64,000 bases of DNA from JAOPZW01 sp963764585. Its GTDB lineage: Bacteria; Actinomycetota; Thermoleophilia; Solirubrobacterales; Solirubrobacteraceae. Both the position numbers and the translations under genes were made by a program. Positions 34,268 to 42,564 of this stretch are shown in pieces. Each line of letters opens with the position of its first letter. The first letter of the stretch is position 1. The notes under the pieces are model-generated. The model ran no database searches. It was not told where the DNA came from and was given only the letters and a program-made list of their open reading frames with translations. The stretch lies in contig CAVXTB010000012.1 of NCBI GenBank assembly GCA_963764585.1, positions 62,001-126,000 on the forward strand. Direction: 5' to 3'.

Positions 34268-35308
34268 TTACGAGACTGCGCGCTGCGCGGGGACGGCGCC
34301 CGCGAGGTCGAACGCCTCCGCGATCAGCTCGTAGGAGCGTCGCCGGGCGGCGTGGTCGTAGGTGATGGTGACGACGATGAGCTCGTCGGCGCGGTAGGCG
34401 GCGGCGACCTCGCGCAGGCCGGCGGCCACCGTGTCGGGCGCGCCGATCACCGCGCGGCGCCCCCGCGGCATGCCGTCGAGCGACTGGCCCTCGGACTCCA
34501 GGAAGCGCATGGCCTTCTCCGGCGGCGGCACGGGGATGAGCCTGCCGCGGCGCAGCAGCGTGAACGTCATGCGCGAGCTGGTCGCCAGCCGCCGCGCCTC
34601 CTCGTCGGTCTCCGCGCAGACCACCGAGACGCCGACGGCGAGGCGCGGCGCCGCCAGGCGCTGGGAGTCCACGAAGTCCGCGTGGTAGCGCTCGGCGATC
34701 GTCGCGCCGTCGGGGTTGATGAAGTCGGCGAAGGCGTAGGGGAGGCCGAGCTCGGCGGCCCAGATCGCGCTCTGCGGCGAGGAGCCCAGCAGCCACGGCT
34801 CGGGCGCGTGCGGCAGGCCCGGCAGCTTGGACAGCCGCGCAAACGGGTGCCCGGGTGGGATGCGGTCCTCGAGCAGCGCGAGCAGCTCGGCGAGCTGCTC
34901 GGGGAAGTCGTCGGGCGCGGCCTGGCGGCGATCGCGCTGCAGCGCGAAGGTGGTCATCGGGTCGGTGCCGGGGGCGCGGCCGATGGCGAGGTCGATGCGG
35001 TCGCCGAACAGCCCGGCGAGCACGCTGAAGCTCTCGGCGACCTTCAGCGGGCTGTAGTGGGGGAGCATCACGCCGCCGCTGCCGACGCGCAGGCGCTCGG
35101 TCGCCATCGCCACGGGGCCGATGAGGACCTCGGGGCTGGGGCCGGCGAGCAGCGGGCCGTTGTGGTGCTCGGCCAGCCAGTAGCGGTGGTAGCCGAGCTC
35201 GTCGGCGAGCCGCGCGAGGTCGACCGTGTTGCGCAGCGCGTCCGCGCCGGTCGAGCCCTCCGAGATGGGGGACTGGTCGAGGACGCTGAGCACAAGCGGA
35301 TCGGGCAT
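34268..35308 (-). CDS. LLM-class flavin-dependent oxidoreductase
   Basis: 346 residues from the ATG at 35308 (an ATG seven codons earlier is possible). Luciferase-like TIM barrel: LSVLDQSPISEG, YHRYWLAEHHNGPLLAGPSP, RVGSGGVMLPHYSPLKVAE and the conserved DLAIGRAPGTD. It belongs to the MsnO8-type family within LLM enzymes. It uses FMNH2 or F420; which one is not clear from sequence. It precedes the DUF2127 gene by 11 bp and may be in the same transcript. Confidence 0.9.
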   Translation of the reverse strand: MPDPLVLSVLDQSPISEGSTGADALRNTVDLARLADELGYHRYWLAEHHNGPLLAGPSPEVLIGPVAMATERLRVGSGGVMLPHYSPLKVAESFSVLAGLFGDRIDLAIGRAPGTDPMTTFALQRDRRQAAPDDFPEQLAELLALLEDRIPPGHPFARLSKLPGLPHAPEPWLLGSSPQSAIWAAELGLPYAFADFINPDGATIAERYHADFVDSQRLAAPRLAVGVSVVCAETDEEARRLATSSRMTFTLLRRGRLIPVPPPEKAMRFLESEGQSLDGMPRGRRAVIGAPDTVAAGLREVAAAYRADELIVVTITYDHAARRRSYELIAEAFDLAGAVPAQRAVS

Positions 35309-35332
35309 TCCGGTTATCGACGATAGCAAGCG

Positions 35333-36739
35333 CTAGGCGGCGCGCCCGCACGCGCGCACGGGGAGGCGCAGCGTGCGCGAGTGGCCCCGGCGCGGCACAA
35401 GCCGGACCGTCGCGGTGCGCTTGGCGCCGCGCAGGTCGACGAGCGTCGCCCAGCGCGAGCGGTGAAGAACGCGCGAGCGGCTCACCGTGACGTGCGCCCG
35501 CCGGAGGACCGTTCCGGGGCTGACGAGCAGCCCGCCGCGCGCCGCCTGGACGCGCATGCTCAGGTGCGTCTCGGAGACGCAGTCGCCCTCGTCGGCGCGC
35601 AGCTGCACGGTCGTGGCGCCGAAGCGCGCGCGAGCGACCTTGGCCCGGTGCGGATCGACGACGAAGACCTCGATCGGCTCGTCGTCGGTCGCGCCGCCGC
35701 TGACGATGACGCCGTTCCCGGCGGGCGTGATGCCCGCCTGCAGCGCGTAGCGCGCGTCGCTCGGGGTCGCCATCGTCGACACCGAGGACCACAGCGCGCC
35801 GCCGTCGAGCGACATCGCGAACTGCACGCGGTGCCCGGGCCCGGGCGACGTGACCGACCAGGCGGCGAGGAGCCGGGCGCCGGCGCCGGTCAGCGCCCGC
35901 GAGTCGCTGGCGTTGTCGGGCGCGACCGTGACCGGCGGCGTCCACGCCGTGCCGGTCCAGTGCTGGACGATCGGCGCGGCCTTGCCGGGCGTGAGCGGGT
36001 TGAGCAGCACCGCGGGACCAGCGGGCCCGGGTGCGAGGTGCGGGTCGCTGCCGCCCGGCAGGTCCGGCAGCCGCTGCCACGCGGCCGGATCGCCCGAGTT
36101 GGCGCCGGCGGGCAGCCGCGCGACGGTCGTCGGCCCCGCCAGCGACCCGGCGATGTAGACGTCCGAGCCCTGGACGGTGACGTCGCTGAACTGCGCGCGC
36201 TCGTCGAGCACCGCGCCGTCGCTGGCCGCATCGGAGCCGTCGGGGCGCAGCACCCCGCCGCCGAGCTGGCGCACGTCGTCGCCCTCGGCGGCGATGAGGC
36301 CGCCAGGCAGCAGCGCGGCGCGCTTGGCGAAGTCGCCGCCGATGCGCAGCGGGGCGCCGAACGTCGTGCCGCCGTCGGCCGAGGTCGCCAGGTAGTAGCC
36401 GTAGACGTTCAGGACGTTGCGCCCGACCGTCACCTGGACGACGCCCGGCGATGGCAGCAACACGCTGACGCGCCCGACGTCGTAGCCGTTGCCCGGGAAC
36501 GGGATCGTCGCGAGGCTCCTGCACGCGCGCGCGCCCGCGGGCAGCACGCACAGCTGCACGGCGTCGCCGGTGTCGTCGTACGTGTTGACCTGCCAGCCGA
36601 TGTAGGCGGTCCCGACCGCATCGACCGCGACGCCGGGGTTCTGTCCCTGGCCGACGACGAAATGCGGCGCCGCCTTCGCCGGAGCGGCGACGAGCGCCCC
36701 GACGACCGCCGCGAGGACGGCGATTCTCCCTGCCCGCAT
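35333..36739 (-). CDS. Secreted beta-propeller-like protein of unknown function
   Basis: 468 residues from the ATG at 36739. Signal peptide MRAGRIAVLAAVVGALVAAP with cleavage near AKAAP. The body has repeated propeller-like blades (GVAVDAVGTAYIGWQVN, YLATSADGGTTFGAPLRI with a sialidase Asp-box-like SADGGTTF, MSLDGGALWSS). The C-terminus is a basic beta-sandwich rich in Arg (RRGHSRTLRLPVRACGRAA). No catalytic set of a true sialidase was seen. Probably a wall or extracellular sugar-binding protein. Divergent from the next secreted gene by 65 bp. Confidence 0.65.
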   Translation of the reverse strand: MRAGRIAVLAAVVGALVAAPAKAAPHFVVGQGQNPGVAVDAVGTAYIGWQVNTYDDTGDAVQLCVLPAGARACRSLATIPFPGNGYDVGRVSVLLPSPGVVQVTVGRNVLNVYGYYLATSADGGTTFGAPLRIGGDFAKRAALLPGGLIAAEGDDVRQLGGGVLRPDGSDAASDGAVLDERAQFSDVTVQGSDVYIAGSLAGPTTVARLPAGANSGDPAAWQRLPDLPGGSDPHLAPGPAGPAVLLNPLTPGKAAPIVQHWTGTAWTPPVTVAPDNASDSRALTGAGARLLAAWSVTSPGPGHRVQFAMSLDGGALWSSVSTMATPSDARYALQAGITPAGNGVIVSGGATDDEPIEVFVVDPHRAKVARARFGATTVQLRADEGDCVSETHLSMRVQAARGGLLVSPGTVLRRAHVTVSRSRVLHRSRWATLVDLRGAKRTATVRLVPRRGHSRTLRLPVRACGRAA

Positions 36740-36804
36740 GCGGCGGGACTCTATCCGCTGACATCCGCACGTCACCTCCGCGGGGCGGCTGCGTTGAGGG
36801 CGTC

Positions 36805-38241
36805 ATGAGCGCACGACGTGTCGTCCTCCTGGCTCTCGCGCTGCTGCTCGTGCCGCCCGCCGTAGCGGCCGCGGACGCGCCCGGAAACGACGATCGCGAC
36901 TCGGCAAGCCGGGTCGAGCGCCTGCCCGCGTCGGTCGGCGGCACCTTGCGCGGCGCGGGCGTCGAGGGGGTCGAGGCGTCGTCGCCGTGCGCCGCGAGCT
37001 CCGGCTCGGTCTGGTACCGGCTGGACGCCGGTGTCAGCCGCCGCGTGGTCGTCCGGCTCGCGGCCGCGGGCGACCTCGACGCGACGATCGACGTCTACGC
37101 GCGGCTGCGCTCGCAACAGCGCTTCCTGACCTGCGACGTCGGCGACCGGCACGGGCGCGCGGCCGTCGCGTTCGACGTGCGGCGCGGCAGCAGCTACCTC
37201 ATCCGCGTCGCGCGGCGCGCCAACTCCGCGTCCGACGCGTTCGAGCTCGCGCTCGTCGGCGTGGCCGCGCGGCCGGCGCTGCCGGGGCCGCCGCTGCCCG
37301 CGACCGGCGTGAGCGGGACGGTCGACCGCGCGCAGCGCACCGCGCAGGCGTGGTCGGCGGTCCTGCGCGAGGGCGTGCGCTATCGCATCGGCATCGCGCA
37401 TCCGGGCCCGGGCTGCGTCGGCGCGCTGATCTACGGGCCGCGCCCGCACTCGGGCATGCGCCCGGCGGCGTCGGTGGGCTGCAAGGGCTACCGGCTCTTC
37501 ACGCCGCGGGCCGGACAGGGCGGGCGCTACGCGATCGTCGTCCACGCCGACGCCGCCGCGCGCGGCAACCAGCGCTACCACCTGCAGCTCGCGCGCGCGA
37601 CCGCCGACGACACCGCGCCCGGCGTCTTCGTCCGCAACTACGCGCGCGTGCGCGACAGCCTCGACGGCCGCGGCGTCGACCAGGTCGACCTCTACCGCTT
37701 CGACGTCACCCACCGCAGCGTGCTGTTCCTGCACCTGCGCACGCCGGGAGCGTTCGATCTCGTCCTGCTCGACGCGTGGGGCGACGTCATCCGATGCCAG
37801 TGCGACGGCCGCGGCGGCCAGTCTCTGCACAAGGGCCTGCATCCGGGGCGCTTCTTCGTCGCCGTTCGCTCGCGCGACCAGAGCAGCGCGCCGTACACGC
37901 TGCTGCGGGCCTCGCGCACGATCACGACGAGTCGCGTGCGCGTCAACGGCGCCGGCAGCGCCGCGATCGCGCCGGGCATGGCGGCGACCGTCTCCGTCCT
38001 GACGCGCCCGCCGGTCGACGGCCCCGTGACCGTCACGCTCGAGCAGTTCGACCCGCTCGCGGGCTGGCAGTTCGTGCGGGCGCTGCACGCCACCGCGCAC
38101 GCCGGCGTCGCGACGGTCCATTGGACAGCGCCGACGGTCGGCCGCTGGCGCGCGACCGCGACCTACGACGGAACGCGCGCGGTCGCGCCGAGCGAGACGG
38201 GGTTCGTGAAGGTGCTGGTGGCGGGGCCGCTGCGGGACTGA
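36805..38241 (+). CDS. Secreted protein with PPC-like repeats and Ig-like C-terminus
   Basis: 478 residues with a clear signal peptide (VVLLALALLLVPPAVAAADA). Three beta-domains resemble bacterial pre-peptidase C-terminal modules (GSVWYRLDAGVSRRVVVRL; QVDLYRFDVTHRSVLFLHLR with GRFFVAVRSRDQSSAPYTL). The last 100 residues are an Ig-like domain (VTVTLEQFDPLAGWQFVR). No enzyme motif. It likely binds the surface or polymer. It pairs with the divergent secreted gene. Confidence 0.65.
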   Translation: MSARRVVLLALALLLVPPAVAAADAPGNDDRDSASRVERLPASVGGTLRGAGVEGVEASSPCAASSGSVWYRLDAGVSRRVVVRLAAAGDLDATIDVYARLRSQQRFLTCDVGDRHGRAAVAFDVRRGSSYLIRVARRANSASDAFELALVGVAARPALPGPPLPATGVSGTVDRAQRTAQAWSAVLREGVRYRIGIAHPGPGCVGALIYGPRPHSGMRPAASVGCKGYRLFTPRAGQGGRYAIVVHADAAARGNQRYHLQLARATADDTAPGVFVRNYARVRDSLDGRGVDQVDLYRFDVTHRSVLFLHLRTPGAFDLVLLDAWGDVIRCQCDGRGGQSLHKGLHPGRFFVAVRSRDQSSAPYTLLRASRTITTSRVRVNGAGSAAIAPGMAATVSVLTRPPVDGPVTVTLEQFDPLAGWQFVRALHATAHAGVATVHWTAPTVGRWRATATYDGTRAVAPSETGFVKVLVAGPLRD

Positions 38242-38340
38242 GTGCGCGCGCATCCCCGAGCGATCTTCAATACGCGATAACACATCTTATGGAGCGTTAT
38301 TAGGAGGAAGACCTCGGTGCCGAGCCGTCCTGGCTGACGC

Positions 38341-38510
38341 GCACCAAGCGCCTACGCCGACGTCCTGCGCGCCTTCGCAGCTGAGATGCCCACGGGCATC
38401 CGGAGTGGCCGACGCGCAACACGATCACGCTTGCGTTCGGGAGCTGGAGCGCCGCGCTGCGGGCAGCGGGGCTGCGTCAGCGGCCAGCCCAGCCCCCGAG
38501 CCCCGTGTGA
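38341..38510 (+). pseudogene. Remnant of an HNH-associated repeat protein
   Basis: Within a 456-bp gap (38242-38697) that otherwise lacks genes, 38350-38385 reads AYADVLRAFAAE in one frame. After a shift of 2 nt, 38391-38510 reads HGHPEWPTRNTITLAFGSW, then SAALRAAGLRQ and a stop TGA (38508-38510). The pattern W-P-T-x-x-T-I-x-x-x-FGSW-x-A-A-L-x-A-A-G-L is the short repeat found next to HNH endonucleases. There is no start codon or nuclease part, so it is a fossil. The flanks hold no recognisable feature except the MarR promoter near 38650-38690. Confidence 0.5.
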
Positions 38511-38697
38511 TCCTCCGGGATCAGTGGGGTCTGCGCGCGCGCCCGAGGGTCCAGTCCACGTGAAGCTCCTTTCGCGGCGTGACGCGGGCGCGGGCGAGCG
38601 TCGCACGGTAGCGCGCCGGGCGCCGGCCAGATCGCCAGCGAGATCATCTGTTACGAGAACGTCTGACGGCAGACCTATCGCTGGTACCATTCCCTGC

Positions 38698-39213
38698 ATG
38701 GGTCGCAGTACCGCAGCGCTGGCGCCACCGCCCGTACCCGAATCGCAGCCGCTCAACGCGGACCTCTGCTGGCTGCTGTCGCGCGCGAGCTACACGCTCA
38801 CGACGGAGCTGACGGCGGCCTTCGAGCAGCTCGGCCTCTCGCCGCGGGCGCACTGCGTCCTGGCGTCGGCCATGTCGGGCGACCACACGCAGACCGAGAT
38901 CGCGAAGATGGTCGGCCTCGACAAGACGACGATGGTCGTCACCATCGACGAGCTCGAGGCGGCCGGCCTGGCCGAGCGCCGGCCCTCGCCCCAGGACCGC
39001 CGGGCGCGGGTCATCGGGGTCACGGCGGCGGGCAAGCGCAAGGTCCGCGAGGCCGAGGAGATTGCCGACCGCGTCCGCGCCGACGTCCTGAGCGTCCTGC
39101 CCGAGCGCGAGCGCGAGGTCTTCCTCGAGGCGCTCACCCGCCTGGTCAGTGAGCGGCTCGCCGAGCCCGTCGTGTGCTCGCACCCGGTGCGCCGCCGCGC
39201 GCCGCGCACGTAG
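38698..39213 (+). CDS. MarR-family transcriptional regulator
   Basis: 171 residues; ATG 38698 lies 7 nt after a TACCAT box (leaderless). Winged helix: LSPRAHCVLASAMSGDHTQ, IAKMVGLDKTTMVVTIDELE and wing RRPSPQDRRARVIGVTAAG. A GTCTG-ACGG-CAGAC dyad at 38661-38674, just before the -10, is a candidate operator. The DHA2 exporter at 41000, 1.8 kb downstream, is a plausible target, but a secreted-protein gene lies between. Confidence 0.88.
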   Translation: MGRSTAALAPPPVPESQPLNADLCWLLSRASYTLTTELTAAFEQLGLSPRAHCVLASAMSGDHTQTEIAKMVGLDKTTMVVTIDELEAAGLAERRPSPQDRRARVIGVTAAGKRKVREAEEIADRVRADVLSVLPEREREVFLEALTRLVSERLAEPVVCSHPVRRRAPRT

Positions 39214-39312
39214 GCGCGGAAGCTGGACGGCACTCGCAACGTTCTCCTAGTGGCAAGGGGCGGCCCCCGGCGACGGATCGCGGGCGCGGGCCAACGGCAC
39301 AAGGAGACGTAG

Positions 39313-40915
39313 ATGCGACACGGACGTTCCATTGCGGCGGTTCTCGCTGCTGCGACGACGCTGGCCATCGGCCCGGCGGTGGCCACGGCGGCCACGGCGT
39401 CGCTCGCCGACGACAGCGTCGCCGACTTCAGCCAGGGAACGTCTGGGAGCGCGACGACGGTCGTCGCCCCCGGGACGGTCCAGCTCGCGCAGCCGATGGC
39501 GACCCAGCCCTTCGACGGCGGTCCCGCCCTCCCGGCGGACCTGACCGAGACGCAGTGGACGCCGCCGGCCGGCAGCGCCACCGTGGCCTCCAGCGCGCTC
39601 CTCGTGCAGGGCGAGCTCGTCAAGCAGAACCAGGTCTACGACCCCGGCCAGGTGATCGAGTTCACCGCGACCTTCGCGCAGGACGCGTTCGAGCACGTCG
39701 GCTTCGGCACCACGTTCGACCCCGATGCGCCGTACGCCATCATCAGCACCAACACGGGCGGCTCGACGCTGTACGCGCGCACGCGCGCCGCGCACGGCAC
39801 CGAGACCACGACTGCGCTGTCGGTCACGGCCGGCGCCCCCCACAGCTTCCGCATCGAGTGGTCCGCCACCGATGTCAAGTACTACGTCGACGGCAACCTC
39901 GAGGTCACGCACCCCGTCGCGATCGCAAGCCAGATGAGCCCGCTCGTGAGCGACGCCGTCGCCGCCGACGGCCCCGGCGTGAGCGTCGACTCGCTCGGCC
40001 TGCTCGGCACGTTCCAGTCGCGCGCGCTCGACGCGGGCGACCCGCACGCCGCGTGGACCTCGCTGCACGCGACGGGCGCGGGCGGCGACCTCTCCTTCGA
40101 GACGCGCTCGGGCAACGACGGCACGACCTGGTCGGCCTGGCAGGCGGTCGACCTCACCGGCGCGATCCAGAGCCCGAGCGCGCGCTACATCCAGTACCGC
40201 GCGCTGCTCACCGGTGGCGGGCCGGCGACCGTCGAGCGCGTGCAGATCGACTACACCGACGACAACGCCCCGGACGCCACGATCGACGGCATGCAGGTCA
40301 CCGGCACGACGGCCACGCTCGCCTTCTCGAGCCCCGCGGCCGACCTCGCCGGATTCGAGTGCGCGGTCGACGGCGGCGCCTTCGCCGCGTGCGCGAGCCC
40401 GAAGGAGCTGACGGGCCTGGCGCCCGGCGCCCACACGGTCGACGTCCGCGCGGTCGACAGGCCCGGCAACAAGGGCCAAGCGGTCACCAGGTCCTTCAGC
40501 ATCGACGGCCCGCCGGCGACGGAGCAGCAGCAGCAGCAGCAGCACGAGCGCCACCACCGGCGCGGCGGCGGCCTCGACGGCCAAGGCCGCCGACACGACC
40601 GCGCCCCGCATCACCGTCGTCGTGCCGTCGGCGCGCGCATCCAAGCGCGGCACGATCGGCGTCCGCGTCGGATGCCCGGCGACCGAGGCCAGCTGCACGA
40701 TCACGGTCGCGCTCAAGCGCGGCCGGACCACCGTGGCGCACAAGACGGTGACCGTGCGCGGCGCGACGACCGTGAAGGTCACCCTGCAGCTCACGAAGGC
40801 CGCCCGGCGCCGGCTGACCCGCGATCGGCGCCTGAAGCTGAGCGCCGTGGTCACCGCGCGCGACGCGGCGGGGAACCGCAGCTCGTCGACGAAGCGCCTG
40901 ACGCTGCGCTCGTAA
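39313..40915 (+). pseudogene. Secreted LamG/bacterial-Ig-type protein with a frameshift at a poly-Ser linker
   Basis: ATG 39313 follows aaggag and starts a signal peptide (SIAAVLAAATTLAIGPAVATA). A lectin-like domain (PYAIISTNTGGSTLYARTRA, FRIEWSATDVKYYVDG) leads to FECAVDGGAFAACASPKELT. At 40520-40523 the frame shifts. An (AGC)7 tract (40523-40543) should encode a Ser linker before DTTAPRITVVVPSARAS and the C-terminal ALKRGRTTVAHKTVTV domain, which is intact in the other frame to the TAA at 40913-40915. In the ATG frame the tract is read as Gln. A 1-nt indel near 40520, either a mutation or a sequence error. Confidence 0.7.
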
Positions 40916-40953
40916 CGCGCGCCGGGGGCCGATAGCCCCGCGCGTCAGATCTA

Positions 40954-40993
40954 TCCGTACGCAATAGTTCCGTACAAGACGATCTGCTACGGT
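40954..40993 (+). promoter_or_regulatory. Operator and promoter of the second DHA2 exporter
   Basis: The direct repeat TCCGTAC occurs at 40954-40960 and 40969-40975, with centres 15 bp apart. A TACGGT box at 40988-40993 lies 6 nt before the ATG at 41000, fitting a leaderless transcript. The repeats would place a regulator over the -35 region; the MarR protein encoded upstream is a candidate. Confidence 0.45.
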
Positions 40994-40999
40994 CCTGTC

Positions 41000-42508
41000 A
41001 TGACCGACAGCTCGAGCAACGGAACGACAACGACCGCGAGCGCGGCCCAGATCTCCGAGCGCGACCGCTGGGTCGCGCTCGTCGTCCTCTGCGCCGGCTT
41101 CCTCATGATCATCCTCGACCAGACGATCGTGAACGTCGCCCTGCCCTCGATCCAGAGCGACCTGGACTTCTCCCAGTCGAGCCTGGCGTGGGTCGTCAAC
41201 GCGTACCTCATCGCCTTCGGCGGCCTGCTGCTGCTCGCCGGGCGCCTCGGCGACCTCGTCGGGCGCAAGCGCATGTTCACGATCGGCCTGACCGTCTTCA
41301 CCGCCGCCTCGCTGCTGTGCGGCGTCGCCCAGACGCAGGAGATGCTCATCGGCGCACGGTTCGTGCAGGGCGTCGGCGGCGCCATGACGTCCGCCGTGAT
41401 CCTGGGCATGATCGTGACGATGTTCCCCAAGCCGGCCGAGCAGGCGAAGGCGATCGGGATCTACAGCTTCGTCGCCGCGGGCGGCGCGTCGATCGGCCTG
41501 CTGGCGGGCGGCGTGCTCACCGAGGCCATCAACTGGCACTGGATCTTCTTCGTCAACCTGCCGATCGGCGTCGCCACGGGCATCCTCGCGTCGCGCCTGA
41601 TCGCCAACGACGAGGGGATCGGCCTCGGTCGCGGCGCGGACGTGCCGGGCGCGGTCCTGATCGTCGGCGCGCTCATGCTGACCGTCTACACGATCGTCGA
41701 GACCGAGAACCACGGCTGGGGCTCGGCGCGCACGCTGACCCTCGGCGCCATCGCCGTCGCGCTGATCGGCGCCTTCGTGCTGCGCGAGGCGCGCGCCAGC
41801 ACGCCGCTGATCCCGCTGCGGATCTTCCGCTCGCGCATCGTCGCGGGCGCGAACCTCGTGCAGGCGCTGACCGTCGGCGGGATGTTCGGGATGTTCTTCC
41901 TCGGCGCCCTGTACCTGCAGCGCGTCCTCGGCTACGGCGCGATCGAGGTCGGCCTCGCCTTCCTGCCGGTCGCGCTGCTCATCGGGGCGCTGTCGGTCGG
42001 GCTGTCCGCCCGCTTCATCGTCCGCTTCGGCGCACGGGCGACCGTGCTGCCCGGGCTGGTCGCGATCGTCGCCGGGCTGCTGCTGTTCCAGCGCGCGCCC
42101 GTCGACGCGACGTACGTCACCGACATCCTCCCCGCGATGCTCCTGCTCGGCCTCGGCGGCGGCCTGTTCTTCCCCGGGCTGATGACGATGGCGATGTCGG
42201 CTGCCACGCAGGAGGACTCCGGGCTGGCATCGGGGCTGGTCAACACCACCCAGCAGGTCGGCGGGGCCCTCGGCCTGGCGGTCATCGCCACGCTCTCGGC
42301 GTCGCGCACCGACAGCCTGCTCGGAGACGGCGCGAGCACCGCCAACGCGCTCACCAGCGGCTACCACCTCGCCTTCGGCATCGGCGCCGGCCTCGTGATC
42401 GCGGCGGTCGGCCTGACCCTCGCGCTCCTGCGGCCGCCCGCCGCGCCGGTCGAGGAGATCGCGCAGGCCGAGGCGGCGGCCGCCGAGATCGAGTACGAGG
42501 CGGCGTAG
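41000..42508 (+). CDS. DHA2-family MFS drug/metabolite exporter (14 TM)
   Basis: 502 residues. FLMIILDQTIVNVALPSIQ in helix 1, motif A AGRLGDLVGRKRMFTIG, RFVQGVGGAMTSAVILG and GLLAGGVLTEAINWHWIFFV are standard for EmrB/QacA-type exporters. The C-terminus is Ala/Glu-rich and cytosolic. It is not closely similar to the exporter at 14440 except in family motifs. Control is by the CCGTAC repeats upstream. Substrate unknown. Confidence 0.92.
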   Translation: MTDSSSNGTTTTASAAQISERDRWVALVVLCAGFLMIILDQTIVNVALPSIQSDLDFSQSSLAWVVNAYLIAFGGLLLLAGRLGDLVGRKRMFTIGLTVFTAASLLCGVAQTQEMLIGARFVQGVGGAMTSAVILGMIVTMFPKPAEQAKAIGIYSFVAAGGASIGLLAGGVLTEAINWHWIFFVNLPIGVATGILASRLIANDEGIGLGRGADVPGAVLIVGALMLTVYTIVETENHGWGSARTLTLGAIAVALIGAFVLREARASTPLIPLRIFRSRIVAGANLVQALTVGGMFGMFFLGALYLQRVLGYGAIEVGLAFLPVALLIGALSVGLSARFIVRFGARATVLPGLVAIVAGLLLFQRAPVDATYVTDILPAMLLLGLGGGLFFPGLMTMAMSAATQEDSGLASGLVNTTQQVGGALGLAVIATLSASRTDSLLGDGASTANALTSGYHLAFGIGAGLVIAAVGLTLALLRPPAAPVEEIAQAEAAAAEIEYEAA

Positions 42509-42564
42509 CGGGAGGCGGCGCGCAGCCCCGGCCGCGGGGCGGCGCGCCGCCTATCCTCGGCGCT

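Noticed and set aside
38315..38330. CTCGGTGCCGAG as a possible further copy of the palindromic repeat family
   Set aside because: It is a short self-complementary word without the neighbouring landmarks (TCGCGGC block, 5-4-5 palindrome).
40523..40543. (AGC)7 as a phase-variation switch
   Set aside because: Gain or loss of trinucleotide units cannot change the frame; only an additional single-base event could.
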